DNA from: Ornithodoros turicata
Lineage: Eukaryota; Arthropoda; Arachnida; Ixodida; Argasidae
NCBI RefSeq assembly: GCF_037126465.1
Contig: NC_088204.1
Location: 65,533,807 to 65,597,806, forward strand
DNA: 64,000 nucleotides
Direction of reading: 5' to 3'
The notes beneath the pieces are model-generated. The model was not told where the DNA came from. It saw only the letters and a program-made list of their open reading frames with translations, and made no database searches. Within the stretch, counting starts at the first letter, position 1. Every line of letters begins with the position of its first letter. Below, piece by piece: positions 24,001 to 35,108 of this stretch. The position numbers and the translations under genes are program-made.

Positions 24001-24751
24001 GCAAGACATCTTGGTACCGCTCGGCGTTCTGCTCACGAACCGCCTGAAGTTCAGCTGTAGGCTGTCGCAGGGCTTCGAGGGTTTCGTTCGGGTCGCCTTC
24101 GTCTACTGTCTTGTTGATCAGAATCACGGCAACGTGAAGGGCGGCGTCATCGACGGACATCTCTTTCGTCAAAATGCCGCCGATCTTACTGAAAGTCGGC
24201 AGTTCGATGCCGTACTCTTCGAGCGTTTGCCGCACTTGGTCAATCTCTGCCGTGGAGAAAGTGATTTTGCCGACGAGATCTTCTATCTTCGGCGCTCTGC
24301 CCAGTTTAAAGAGAAGCAGACTTAGGGCGTGGAGGCAGTAGATAACCTTGGGCAAGTTCCGTTTCTCGTACAGGTCGACAGCGTCGGGGAAAAAATATTC
24401 CGGGAGCCCCACAGATTTCATGGCTTCGAGCCAGTAGTTTATGTTGTCAGTGTGGCGAAGGTTCAAGCCCCGCTCGCGGTACACACTCTGGTCGATGTCG
24501 TACACTTTTTTCAGCGGTACCACATCCGGTGCAAAAAAGTGGGCCACCTTCGCGAGGTAAACTCCATTGCGCAGGGATTCCTCCAGTTCAGTCGGGCTAG
24601 GCAAATCCTCGTTAATGCATGCCGAAAGCCAGAGACGCGTTTCTTCCAAGTGACACAGGTACTGATAGGCGAGCTGGTCCTTCCGCTGTTCGTCCATTTC
24701 GTCGGACGACGCCCGTGTATCGTCAGCCATGGCGTTCTCCCGCGCTGCCAT
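14694..24751 (-). CDS. IQGAP1: IQGAP Ras-GTPase-activating-like scaffold protein
   Basis: Exons are 24751-20699, 19610-19246 and 15000-14694, with phases joining, for 1,574 aa (vertebrate IQGAPs are about 1,575-1,660). Domains in order: calponin-homology domain at about 30-150 (actin binding), IQGAP coiled repeats at about 170-650, a degenerate WW-like segment (Trp665, Trp687, Pro691), two IQ motifs (LQARIRGYLVR at 727, LQARIRGFLSRRR at 780), a RasGAP-related domain at about 940-1215, and a RasGAP C-terminal region ending KFYGK. Thr993 occupies the place of the RasGAP arginine finger, as in other IQGAPs, so no GTPase activation is expected. The family binds active Cdc42/Rac, actin and calmodulin at the cell cortex. 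Odd points are a 4-kb first exon, only two IQ motifs, and NSA instead of NPA at 1144-1146. Met8 is an alternative start. Which vertebrate paralogue it matches is not resolved. Confidence 0.96.
15953..16628. mobile_element. TTAA-flanked MITE, AGGGGCACTAAAATGC family, copy 1
   Basis: Its ends AGGGGCACTAAAATGCAAAA and TTTTGCATTTTAGTGCCCCT are inverted repeats, flanked on both sides by TTAA (15949-15952 and 16629-16632). The length is 676 bp and it has no transposase ORF. TTAA target duplication is the hallmark of piggyBac-type elements. It carries an about 35-bp tandem duplication (GCCGCCAATCTTTGCC units at 16419-16490). It lies in IQGAP intron 2. Confidence 0.75.
17317..17430. repeat. AT-rich minisatellite, 24-bp unit
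   Basis: About four copies of a unit near TTTATAATAAAATATAATAA in tandem, in IQGAP intron 2. Confidence 0.8.
19246..19610 (-). CDS. IQGAP1: IQGAP exon 2 (RasGAP C-terminal coiled coil)
   Basis: The acceptor is GAAAACACAG and the donor GTAAGG. It encodes VTNEEEELYSAAHPLTASKG onward, with KLADVQRKTL, a long charged coiled coil and YYQQYVDKCLKNL. It leaves in phase 2 (AA|G, Lys). Confidence 0.95.
19640..19955 (+). mobile_element. LINE 3' tail
   Basis: T-rich 3' UTR-like sequence ends CCCTTGACCTTTGGGGTATT then TTGAATAAATAAATAAATAA. The AATAAA-based terminal microsatellite is typical of CR1/L2-like LINEs. It lies in IQGAP intron 1, antisense to the gene. No coding part remains. Confidence 0.55.
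20699..24751 (-). CDS. IQGAP1: IQGAP exon 1 (CH, repeats, IQ, GAP-related domain)
   Basis: This is a single 4,053-nt open exon of 1,351 codons from MAARENAMADD to REVIYRQ. It ends in CGACAG before the donor GTAGGTGA. Reading on through the donor adds a spurious tail, so the true exon ends at 20699. Phase 0. Confidence 0.96.
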
Positions 24752-25090
24752 ACGGCGTAGGTGCTATCCTTGCGAAAACATAACGCGGAGCACCGTAAAG
24801 CACAATGCCGATATCTCGTTCAAATTTGACGCACTTGCGACGCTGGCGCCGGCTTGAGGGAGCTCCGAAAACCAAGGCGGTCAACTCAGTCGACGATCGT
24901 AACGCCTCCGTGGCCCGAATTTGACTCACGTGGTACTGCGTGGTACGACTGTTGTTGCAGACGACATTTGCGGGAAACAACGATCGTCGACTGAGTTGCC
25001 GCCTTTAATCGTAGTATGGAATATGATATTTTCAGGCGTTTGATAGCTAGTCGTTCGCATTTGATCAATTAGATGTCTTCAACTCAATCA
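24752..25090 (-). promoter_or_regulatory. IQGAP 5' flank with a 28-bp inverted repeat
   Basis: Upstream of the IQGAP start, about 28 bp at 24874-24901 (AACTCAGTCGACGATCGT inside) recurs inverted at 24977-25004, with about 76 bp between the arms. It lies 120-250 bp before the ATG, where the 5' UTR or core promoter is expected. Regulatory function is inference; no TATA box is evident. Confidence 0.4.
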
Positions 25091-26444
25091 CTGAGCGCTG
25101 CTTCATGACATGCTTCGCGGCATCGGCGGCCTCGGCCTCACCTGTGGCCTCACAGTGTGGCCTCACTCACGCTAGCGCCATTTCTATCAAGCGGCGAATT
25201 TCGGGGTCCTCATCGCAATACGTCAAAGGAGTGCTATAACTGTGTGAATTATGCAACGCTGTCGCTTAGCAACGTAATGTAAACAAACGTGTTCACTCCG
25301 AATTCGTTACTTCTGCGGGGAGAACGTGAGAAACGTGAGTTACGTTTGATGAAGTCTGTCCCGTGAAATGTAAAAATGTATGCGTTTTGTATGAGTTATG
25401 TTGTAAGTCTCGCATAGGCTGTGTGTTTGTGTTAGCCCCGCCCAAATCGCTCGTAAGCTCACGCTTGGCGTAGTGGGTGGTATACGAAATATGTAGGTTG
25501 CATTAGCAAAACCAGGAAGATGGTCGTTTATGGCTTGGCTGGCTCACCATATGGATATGACGTGACATTACTTGCAGATGGGTTTCAGAAGAGAGATCTG
25601 CAAACTGTTTTTTGATGACAGTTGGGTCTCGCGTACCTCTTTATCCACCCAAATCATACAACTAACATGACAGCCGGCAGACACTGGTTTTGAGTGATTT
25701 TTTTTGCACTTTATGTATTTTAGTTATTGTATGGCTGGTACGTGTTTGTACCTAGAGTAGTAACAGCATGAGAGAGAGAGAGAAACGAAACTTGAACTTT
25801 TTTCTGTTCTTTCATCGGGCTCAAAGTGGAGAAAAAAGAAAGGGAAATAAAAACAACAAACTTTCCGGACAGAATTTCGCTTACGGTATCGCTTTATTGT
25901 TACTTTCGGTTACGTCTAAGCAAATACGCAATGCAATTGGACGCACAGCGCATTTTGGACGAGTTTTCACAGTTGCGACTGAAACTGCTGCAATATTTTG
26001 TGCGAAACTGTACCTTTTTTTTTTTTTTTTTTTTCAGGATTGTACAAGATACTCAATTTATTTCTTGGTTAGGTGAGCACCAGGCAAAAATGTAACTGAG
26101 TAGTGTACTACACTCCCAATGAAAAGTATTTGAGTAGAATACTAAACACTCGAAAGATTATTAACTGGTTACTTTCAAGGTACTATCGAGTTCGAATTTG
26201 TGAATCTTTCGCAAACAAATACAAACAAAGTGGAGATAAAAACGGACTCTCATTCGCACTTCCCTTCTTTTCCCGCGGCGATATCTTCTTGGTGCATGCT
26301 CTCCTCCGCGGACATCTCGTCGGATAATGTCGCCCACGCGAATATACCCGATGCTGTGCTCAGAGGAACATCCAACGTAAGTGAGCAAGTCATAAAACTA
26401 CATCTATTGTTTTAATCTGCGAACCGCCCGGCTCATATCAGGAC

Positions 26445-26895
26445 AATAGACCTCTCCCTGTTTGTAAACAAATGACGTCATACTGTTCGACAGCGCCACC
26501 AATTTGGTAGAGCTGAACTACGCTCGAAGCTAGGGGCGAACAAGGTCGCGCCCGAAAGCCACGGTCTTGAAGGGATTACGATGGTCCCTGAAAGGGACGC
26601 GACTTTCGGTCCTGCTTTTCTTTCAATAGAAGACACCGAACAAGTGCCCATTCGTGGGACCCAGCCCTCCACCTTCAGTAATGGCAAAAGGGCAAGGGCG
26701 CAGGCCAGCTGGTACATGGTGAAAAAATTGGAACCCGAGAAAGGGACAGAGGAGGGACGACACGACACGGAGAGACGTGTCGTGTCGTCCCTCCTCTGTC
26801 CCTTTCTCGGTGTTCCAATTTTTTCTCCACCTTCAGATTTGTTTCGGTTTCAGTCTACCAACGTCATGATGACGTTTCTTGGGTAGAGGTCTATT
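26445..26895 (+). mobile_element. TIR element AATAGACCTCTCCC, copy 1 with internal insertion
   Basis: The ends AATAGACCTCTCCC and GGGTAGAGGTCTATT are inverted. Its interior (GATGGTCCCTGAAAGGGACG, AGACACCGAACAAGTGCCCA) recurs inverted at 43844-44142. That copy lacks the hairpin insertion at 26679-26836. Confidence 0.7.
26679..26836. mobile_element. Hairpin insertion flanked by 12-bp direct repeats
   Basis: CTCCACCTTCAG occurs at 26667-26678 and again at 26825-26836. Between them are about 43 bp of unique sequence and a near-perfect hairpin with about 48-bp arms (26722-26769 and 26776-26823) and a 6-nt loop. A long target duplication suggests retro-insertion of a small structured RNA, but there is no poly-A. 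Confidence 0.6.
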
Positions 26896-26989
26896 CATGA
26901 CAACTCACGCCACACTCAACTCATACTAAGACAAATCATACCGGGGCAATTCATACCAGGACGTCTCTTAGCACAGGAAAGCCCATACT

Positions 26990-27900
26990 GGGAAAGATCG
27001 CGCTGACGATCCAGAAAAGGTTTGACTTCGACAGTGATGCAATCCTGCTTCCTGACGATTATCTTTTGTTCATGGTGACGTGTATCTAGCAGGAAGGAAC
27101 AGAGATGACTTCAGGACAGGATTATGGTAGTAAATGTCTTGAAAGAAGATATGACGATTAATTTTACGGCGTAGTGATAGGAGCGGTACGTGAGGGTTAG
27201 ATTTCATCGATTGTGACGATCGCGGTGCGGTTATTACTGCCGACGATAAAACGTACAGCTCTATTCTGTGCACATTCTATAAGGTGTTTTACGAAAAATG
27301 AGCCAATGATAAAAAGCAAAAAGAATGGTTCATCGCACACCAAAGAGACGGACTGCGTAGTGTTACCAGAGGTGTGAGGTCACTCAAACTATTGTTGTTT
27401 TGTAATTAATTAATTAAGCGCCGGATCACAGCGCTCTCGAGCGTCCTGTTATCGAACGAAGGCTAGTCACAGTTCTCATTGACATTTTGGCTCTAATGTC
27501 TATAATAATAATAATAATATAAAAACTGACTAATTTATTTCACATAATTAATTAATATTAATTAATTAATTACAAAACAAGAATAGTGTGAGTATCCTCA
27601 CACCACTGGTAACACTATGCAGTCCGTCTTTTTGGTGTGCGATGAGCCACTTTTTTTTTTAACTTTGGCTCATTTTTCGTGAAACACCCTGTATGTGACA
27701 TGAATGAGTGACTCCGAATGAGGGTTCCAAATTGCTGCTTCGTATTCCAGTTTCGATCCTAACGAGGGTTTTGTAGCTTCAGATTGCAGCTGCAAGGAAG
27801 AAATTACGTTTGATGTAGCCTAAGGTTCGACTGGCGTTGTTAACAATGTACTCAATATGTGTTCGCAACGACGAGATAGATGATGGTTACACTATTTAGC
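26990..27900 (-). mobile_element. Degraded LINE, RT C-terminal region, split by a foldback element
   Basis: On the minus strand 27880-27700 encodes HIEYIVNNASRTLGYIKRNF and, after a frameshift, KLEYEAAIWNP-like sequence. Then 27270-27070 encodes CAQNRAVRFIVG and SLRRKINRHIFFQDIYYHNP. These are LINE RT post-domain motifs. Stops and frameshifts mark it as dead. Confidence 0.65.
27275..27695. mobile_element. Foldback element inserted in the LINE
   Basis: GTGTTTTACGAAAAATGAGC at the left matches GCTCATTTTTCGTGAAACAC at the right, inverted. The arms continue through GACGGACTGC.TAGTGTTACC and GTAATTAATTAATTAA, about 130-150 bp each. Confidence 0.75.
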
Positions 27901-28095
27901 CTTTGATTAATATACTCTTGCCCAATCTGTGTTTACATATATTGTTTTGCAGTCTGTACTTGTATCGTGAAGTAATTGTTGTCCCACCTGTATTTATTGC
28001 GCATTTTATTGTAGCTGTCATTTATCTTTTTGCTCCGTCCTTGTAGCAGCACCGAATGTGTCAACAGTGTGACAAAATAAATAAACAAAATAACC
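27890..28095 (+). mobile_element. Possible LINE 3' UTR
   Basis: T-rich sequence ends GTGACAAAATAAATAAACAA, like LINE terminal repeats. No coding sequence is attached. Confidence 0.3.
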
Positions 28096-29193
28096 TTATA
28101 AAAATAAATTTATCAAAATAGATTTTTACACGCATTCGTTGTGTGTATTTTGATCTTTCCCGGTGTGAGTTTTCCAGGTATGCGTTGAGTGTGTATAGTG
28201 TGAGTTGGGTTTGGTATGAGCTGGAGTAGAGCCTTTTAATCAACGGTGCCTTGCAATTATTAACATTTGTGGCCGTCCTGGGCCGCCAAGGCTCAATGAA
28301 ACACCGGTCCCCTCCGCTGGCTTCAACAGACCCTAATCATTCACCGACAAGCACTCGCCCATTTTCGCAGGCTGCGGCTCACAACGACGGGGAATGTATG
28401 CACATGTAAGTGGCATTAAAAAAAAAAAAAAAAAGAAAAAAGGAAAAGAAAACGAAAGTAATTTTTTTCTACGTCCTTGTCTCCCCCCCCCCCAAAAAAA
28501 GAAAAAATTTGAAAGGGAGTACTTTATAGGAGTACAGGTTACTGCCAAAAGTATTTCATTTACATGATGAACAAATTAGGAGGGTACAAGTCAGCGGGTG
28601 GAACGGTGAGTGTCGTCCACATCGTGCCGTGTTCCGTTCTGTGTTTTTTCCTTCCTCAGACTCAAGAAAATGTTGCCGCTCTCATCATTTACTTATTTAT
28701 TTTATTTTTATTTGAGTTAAAATATTAAATACTGACTTTTGAAAATATATATGTAAAATACCAAGTTAAACGCTCAAAAGTATTTAAGTCAGATTAAAGA
28801 AGTCTGATTTTGTGTGTGCAATATTACTCTCAAAACATGACAAAAACGAAGAGAGAGAGAGAGAGAAAACCGTTTATCTAGAACACAATTACATCCAGAA
28901 CAATATGGGACTTAGTCCCTTGCCTAAGTTCGAGCATGTTCTGACGGGAGTTATCCGTGGAGGTGATACGCACATCCGCACCGCACCCGCAGATGCTAGA
29001 CCCGCAACAGTGGCATTGTAATGCGGGAATACCCGCACTACCCGCGCACGCAGTGCGGGTACACCCGCACTTTATTACACCCGCACCGGGATTTATCCGC
29101 TACCTGCAGCGACACTATATGTCTGCTCACAAATAGCAAAGCTGCGCGGGTATAGACCAGCACGCAGGCTCACCCGTATTTATCTTATCTAAG
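28096..29193. other. Low-complexity and ACCCGCA-rich intergenic DNA
   Basis: Poly-A/poly-C patches lie at 28418-28500. A (ACCCGCA)-like tandem stretch lies at 28965-29100, and its flank CCTGCAGCGACACTATATGT recurs near 37385. No gene is seen. Confidence 0.5.
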
Positions 29194-30014
29194 GCAGGTT
29201 TGTGCGTAACGCGTTACTAGCAATTGTGTTACTTGTAATCAATTACTTTTTGAGTAATTTTTCGAGTAATCTGTTATTTTACTGTCAAAGTAATTTTTCC
29301 AGTAATCAATTACTTTTCGGAGTACTCGATTACTCGGTAATTGATTACTTTTCCGGCGGAGATTAACTTATCTTTCAGGTGTTCTGCCCCAAGTCAAGCC
29401 CCTCGTGCCGTCAGCCTTTGTTGGGCCGTTCTACTATACCAAGCGGAGGTCATCCTAATTAGAGTCATTAAATAGGGAATAATAGGGAATAGATACCCCT
29501 ATTTAGTGACCCTAATCGTAATAACGTTCTGGAATTTCAAGGTCTCTCTCCCTAATCTCTTCCTACACCATTGTGGTGGTACGTGAAGCTTTGGAGGTTT
29601 AGTGAGTCATGGGAAGTTCCCGGCAATGTTCTTCGACAATTGGGTGGGGGGGGGGGGGCTATATTTTTAGGCTAAAGGGGAAAAAACGGGGGAAAGGTCA
29701 GCCAAACGGGACGTCAGCTTGCTATTCTGTAAAGAAAAAAATGGGGTCAACGTCTTCCCAGGCGATAAATACGGTAGACGTATAGATCTACATGTCCTAC
29801 GCGTTTTTGTTTTTCGTGTTATTTCAGCTATTCGACTGTTGAACCTTTTTTTCCCCCTTTTTTCTGAGGCATACGAAGACGGGTATAATTTGCTAGACTG
29901 CAGAGTGACGACCGGAGTAACGCGTTACTTTTCTACTCGTTACTCAATTACATTTGGAGTCGAGTAATTGGTAACCGTAATCAATTACTTTTTGCGAGTA
30001 ACGGGCACAAGTCT
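29194..30014. mobile_element. hAT-like non-autonomous element
   Basis: Both ends carry the CAGxTTGTGC...GTAACGCGTTAC and GTAATCAATTACTTTTTGAG subterminal motifs in inverted orientation, typical of hAT-type MITEs. The middle has a G-run at 29646-29659 and no transposase. Confidence 0.5.
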
Positions 30015-30190
30015 GGGTCACCAGCGTTTTGCAGTTGTTATAAACTTGTTCATCATCAACGATTCTTTCCTTATTAGTAGTTATCCACCTTACAGTTTCT
30101 CAGTGTTATTCGATAACTGTGCTTGATCTATACTAACCAAACGATTTAGCCCCACCGTCATGTAATTGTCCGGGAGGGCACCTTGACGTA

Positions 30191-31254
30191 TACTGTATAA
30201 GTGGTTAAATTCGCGAGCTCAATAATTCGCGAATTTGTGAGGAGCCAGGATCAGGCAATTATTCGCGGAACCTTAAATTCGGGGTACCGCTGTGCGTCGA
30301 CCGTGCATCAGGCGTCTTATAGGAGCCCTCCACCTTGAACTTCTAGGAAAAAGTCAATAAAAGGAATCACAACTGTGGAATAACCCTTGCATTTGTCTTC
30401 CTTTTGAGCCCTTCTGACTGAGAGGGCGGCGATTAGGGGTCCCTTACTCGGTTGGTATCTGGGTCATTGCCGAATCGCACTGTCTCCCGTCATTCTTGTC
30501 ACCGTATAGAGCAGGTACAATTTGCATCGATAGTGAGGCGGCAACTTGTACAAAGGCCGACACGCGTGGCAGCGTTGAGAAACAACTAAGTTACTAGTTA
30601 CTACCGGCTAAGCCCAGGTTAGTGCCTGGACAAAGCAAAACTGTGTCGTAACATGGCGGAGCAAAAGGGAAGTAGCAGTAAAGTGGAAGTAGCGGTTCGC
30701 GAACAAAAAACATAAAACAGGAATGGTAAAGACGGTATATATGGAGCCTCTACTCACTGAAGAGGGTACTCAAGAAATAATGAATGTGTCTGCACTCCCA
30801 ACTAGGACTTATGTCAGGTTCCGTGGGTATACTAAGATGGCCACAAGCGGAAATTAACACAAGTACAAGGTAAGATAAAACAACCCGAGGGTTCCCCGTC
30901 TGAAGTGACACGTCATCAACGAGCTAAAAGTAGTCTAAAACCCATACACGCCATGCTGGGTGATCGAGGCCTATACAAGGAACTGCTATCGCGGGACGCC
31001 GACACCCGCGCGAGATTCACGAAGGCTGGACTACTGTATCCACTGGTAGCGGAGAACTGACCACTTTGTAAGGTAATACAGTGAAATAGCGTGAAAAACC
31101 GCGTACATATGTTGCCTCAGCGTCCTCGGTCAAATTTCTTACATTCGCGTTCGCTATTTGCTGTCATTGGGTCAAATAATTCGCGGAACTTAACTTTAAA
31201 TTCACGAAAAAAAGAGCGCTCGCGAATTTCGCGAAAATTACCACTTATACAGTA
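30191..31254. mobile_element. TIR element TACTGTATAAGTGG
   Basis: A perfect 14-bp inverted terminus (TACTGTATAAGTGG / CCACTTATACAGTA) is followed by AT-rich subterminal TTCGCGA motifs on both sides. It is 1,064 bp long with no long ORF. Confidence 0.65.
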
Positions 31255-31516
31255 CGTAATAAATAAATAAACAAGACAACAGCCCTGGGCTGCCATATTT
31301 CAACAGTACCGCGACAAGCTGAAATTTTGTCGAAATCGCTCAAATTGAGATTAGTTTCCTTCATGTAATACATCGGTTTGTTTTTTTTCTCTATTCTGTA
31401 CGCCGTTCGCCTTGTAAACGGCGATATTAATTTAACACTTAACAACTTCCTACGTACATGCCGTTTTTTTTTAACTGTTGCATCAAAACTGCTGTTCGCA
31501 CAGGGGACCTTCTGCG

Positions 31517-31806
31517 TTTTTTTATTCAGTGTTGGCGCCGCGAAGCAACTGTGGCTGTGAGCGGCGTATACAGACGTGGACAGAGGACAGCTGGAAGGAG
31601 TGGGGGAAGGGGGTTAGTATGCGTCCTGGGCCGACTTCAGGGGGAACTGTGCCGACATTCGTCCGGAAAGTCTTCGGAAAACCCAGGGAAAACATCAGAC
31701 AGCACAGCCGGTTGTAGGATTCGAACCCACGACCTCTGAGTCTTCAGCACGACCACTATACCACCAAAGAGCGGGACACCTTAACCCGCTCGGCCATGCC
31801 ACTGGT
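31517..31806 (-). mobile_element. Complete tRNA-derived SINE with target-site duplication
   Basis: On the minus strand the head GGCATGGCCGAGCGGGTTAA (type II tRNA A-box) and GTGGGTTCGAATCC (B-box) lead into a body ending in AATAAAAAAA. CCTTCTGCG flanks it on both sides (31508-31516 and 31807-31815), a clean target duplication. Confidence 0.85.
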
Positions 31807-32080
31807 CCTTCTGCGTTGTACCCAACACAATTCCTGTACAGATTCCTAATACAATTCCTAATCAGTCATGCAGATTTGTCCACTGATGCTATAGAATGAC
31901 GCGAGGCATAAATGGGATATGTTTTTCTTATATATATATTCTTGTAGGCCGCTGCCGCTCAAAGGGGTGCAAAAATGCAAAAAACATTTTCCACAATGAA
32001 AGGTGCTGTTACCTCGACGTCAATGCAGAGGGAGCGTCATTTATGAGCCAACGAAAACGCAATTTTTCGCACTTCTCACC

Positions 32081-32217
32081 AGCGGCGTGTTGGCTTGCTG
32101 AGCTCAAGATCGCGGGTTCGATCCCGGCCGAGGACGGTAGCAATGTGAGGAAGGTAAACATTGCTTCCAGCACCGTGTGCGCACGTCAAAAGAACCCCAG
32201 GTGGTCGAAATTACCCT
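32081..32217 (+). mobile_element. tRNA-derived SINE fragment, tick-type
   Basis: The B-box GGGTTCGATCCC is followed about 80 bp on by CCCCAGGTGGTCGAAATT, a sequence I associate with tick SINEs. The tail is truncated. Confidence 0.6.
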
Positions 32218-32269
32218 TATGGTAGAGCAGGTGAGAGCGGGCTACCCTTATGGAAGAGCAGCGAAGAGC

Positions 32270-32563
32270 GGGTATTCTGGAAGAGCGGGTAAAAGAATTC
32301 GCTCGTTGGTAGTAGCGTGCTGAAGACTGGGAGGTGCGGGGTTCGAATCCTACCACCGAATCCTGCTGTCTGAGGTTTTCCCTGGGTTTTCCCTCCAGAC
32401 TTTCCAGACGAACATCGGCACAGTTCCCCTGAAGTCGGCCCAGGACGCATAATAACCCCCTGTACTCCACTCCTTCCTGCTGTCTTCTCTCCATCTGCCC
32501 ACGTCTGTACGCCGATGATATAGCCACAGTTGCTTCGTGGCGCTAACACGGAGCTAAAAAAAA
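32270..32563 (+). mobile_element. tRNA-derived SINE, second copy, opposite orientation
   Basis: It has the same body as the 31517-31806 copy (B-box GGGGTTCGAATCC, GAAGTCGGCCCAGGACGCAT, CCACAGTTGCTTCGTGGCGC), read on the plus strand and ending in an A-run at 32556-32563. The head is diverged. Confidence 0.8.
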
Positions 32564-33684
32564 TTGTGGGCGAGCTCCCATTGGTCTCCGCAAAACGATT
32601 TGTCCAATCATAGCGGGATATCGTTTGAGGGGACCAATCAGAGGCCGTTCCGTTTGCGACGGTGTCAAGGTAACGGCTTCTTAAATTCCGCGAGGAGAAA
32701 TTTTCGCCTTTGAGTGGCCCTTTAACCATATGGTACACCCGGGAATGTCCGCAGTTACTCTTGGACCTGTTTCTCCGACCGAGTATCCACGCCCACACAA
32801 TATCCGTCAAGTGTGTGGGGAAAATGAGTGACATATGGTAAGAGATAGCGCTGTCTGATCGCGATATTGTCGGATAGTAGAACAAGCAACTCGAGTATTG
32901 CCGGACAGAGAATTGAGTTCAAAGGAAACAGAGGCATTTCCATGAGTTCCTGCCGTTCAGCTTATACGGTTATACCGTTACCGCACGGGGAGCGCTAACC
33001 TCGGTTACACGTCGGTTTCGCAATTCCGATTTCCCGACGTCAACACGCGTGTAATGACATTTCCCGCAAATAATCATGCGAGTACCGTGTATTTAATGAT
33101 CGTTAAGCCTTTTAATTACCATTATGGCCTTTTCTTTTCATGATATACAGCGTAATCAAAATATACCTGGCGCTTGTGTCACAATCACGTGGTCACTGCT
33201 AACATGTCACAAAGTGCCGTGTGACAACCGCGGTTTGGTCGGGTAACGGCGGTTAAGCGTAACCGCGGTTAAGACTGCCCGTGTGTGTTAGGCCTATAGG
33301 TGGCGCGCCTAGAAATCCAATATGGCTGTCCGAGAACTAATCGATTGCTTTTAAATCGTTTGCCCATCGTATAGAAATAATGGAAACAACGAGCAAACAA
33401 ACTCCCAGACAAGATAAACGCACGTACATGGATTACGCAGTTTCCCACCAAACAGGGCAGGCGCCCGCGATAATCTCTGTAGTGCTTTTCATTTTGGCCG
33501 CTATGCGGCCCCTGCTTCTACGGAACTACGTCTACGGAAGGAGCACTAGGGTGCAAAAAATTCTCCTCGCGAAACGAAAGATGCCGTTACCTTCACACCA
33601 ACACAAAAGGAACGGGATTTCACCATCGCGTCGTTCGGGACTTATGATCGATAAAAAAAAAAAAAAAAGAAAAAGAGAGAAGAA

Positions 33685-35090
33685 ATAAAGAGAGGAAAAA
33701 GCCATTAAAAAATAAGAAAAATGACGCTAGATGTGTTTGAAATTCAAACTTACAGATTAAGATGGCTCCTATGGCTGCACGTAGAAAAACAGATACTCAT
33801 GGAACGATGCGACAGCACCAGAGGACACGTGTTTCGCCGTGTTTGCGGCTCGTCGGCCCTGGGTAGCTGCGCATCGTTCGGGATTGGCAAACCAGGGGTC
33901 ACTCAGCGAGCGATATACACCTGGGAGGGTGACTGAGCACTCCTCAATGCCACAGTGCAAGCCAGTGAATTATAAAGAGAGGAAAAAGCCATTAAAAAAT
34001 AAGAAAAATGACGCTAGATGTGTTTGAAATTCAAACTTACAGATTAAGATGGCTCCTATGGCTGCACGTAGAAAAACAGATACTCATGGAACGATGCGAC
34101 AGCACCAGAGGACACGTGTTTCGCCGTGTTTGCCAATCCCGAACGATGCGCAGCTACCCAGGGCCGACGAGCCGCAAACACGGCGAAACACGTGTCCTCT
34201 GGTGCTGTCGCATCGTTCCATGAGTATCTGTTTTTCTACGTGCAGCCATAGGAGCCATCTTAATCTGTAAGTTTGAATTTCAAACACATCTAGCGTCATT
34301 TTTCTTATTTTTTAATGGCTTTTTCCTCTCTTTATAATTCACTGGCTTGCACTGTGGCATTGAGGAGTGCTCAGTCACCCTCCCAGGTGTATATCGCTCG
34401 CTGAGTGACCCCTGGTTTGCCAATCCCGAACGATGCGCAGCTACCCAGGGCCGACGAGCCGCAAACACGGCGAAACACGTGTCCTCTGGTGCTGTCGCAT
34501 CGTTCCATGAGTATCTGTTTTTCTACGTGCAGCCATAGCAGCCATCTTAATCTGTAAGTTTGAATTTCAAACACATCTAGCGTCATTTTTCTTATTTTTT
34601 AATGGCTTTTTCCTCTCTTTATAATTCACTGGCTTGCACTGTGGCATTGAGGAGTGCTCAGTCACCCTCCCAGGTGTATATCGCTCGCTGAGTGACCCCT
34701 GGTTTGCCAATCCCGAACGATGCGCAGCTACCCAGGGCCGACGAGCCGCAAACACGGCGAAACACGTGTCCTCTGGTGCTGTCGCATCGTTCCATGAGTA
34801 TCTGTTTTTCTACGTGCAGCCATAGGAGCCATCTTAATCTGTAAGTTTGAATTTCAAACACATCTAGCGTCATTTTTCTTATTTTTTAATGGCTTTTTCC
34901 TCTCTTTATAATTCACTGGCTTGCACTGTGGCATTGAGGAGTGCTCAGTCACCCTCCCAGGTGTATATCGCTCGCTGAGTGACCCCTGGTTTGCCAATCC
35001 CGAACGATGCGCAGCTACCCAGGGCCGACGAGCCGCAAACACGGCGAAACACGTGTCCTCTGGTGCTGTCGCATCGTTCCATGAGTATCT
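33685..35090. repeat. 287-bp satellite array with internal inversion
   Basis: Monomers repeat every 287 bp (plus orientation at 33721 and 34008; minus-orientation anchors at 34299, 34586 and 34873). About 1.6 monomers point right and about 3.2 point left. The arms 33685-34135 and 34177-34627 are nearly identical inverted copies separated by about 41 bp. The array ends in (TA)n at 35089. The short ORFs are repeated shadows. Confidence 0.9.
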
Positions 35091-35108
35091 ATATATATAT
35101 ATATATAT

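Noticed and set aside
33721..35042. Repeated 62-71 codon frames in the satellite
   Set aside because: They are the same shadow frames in each monomer on both strands, with no sign of protein selection.
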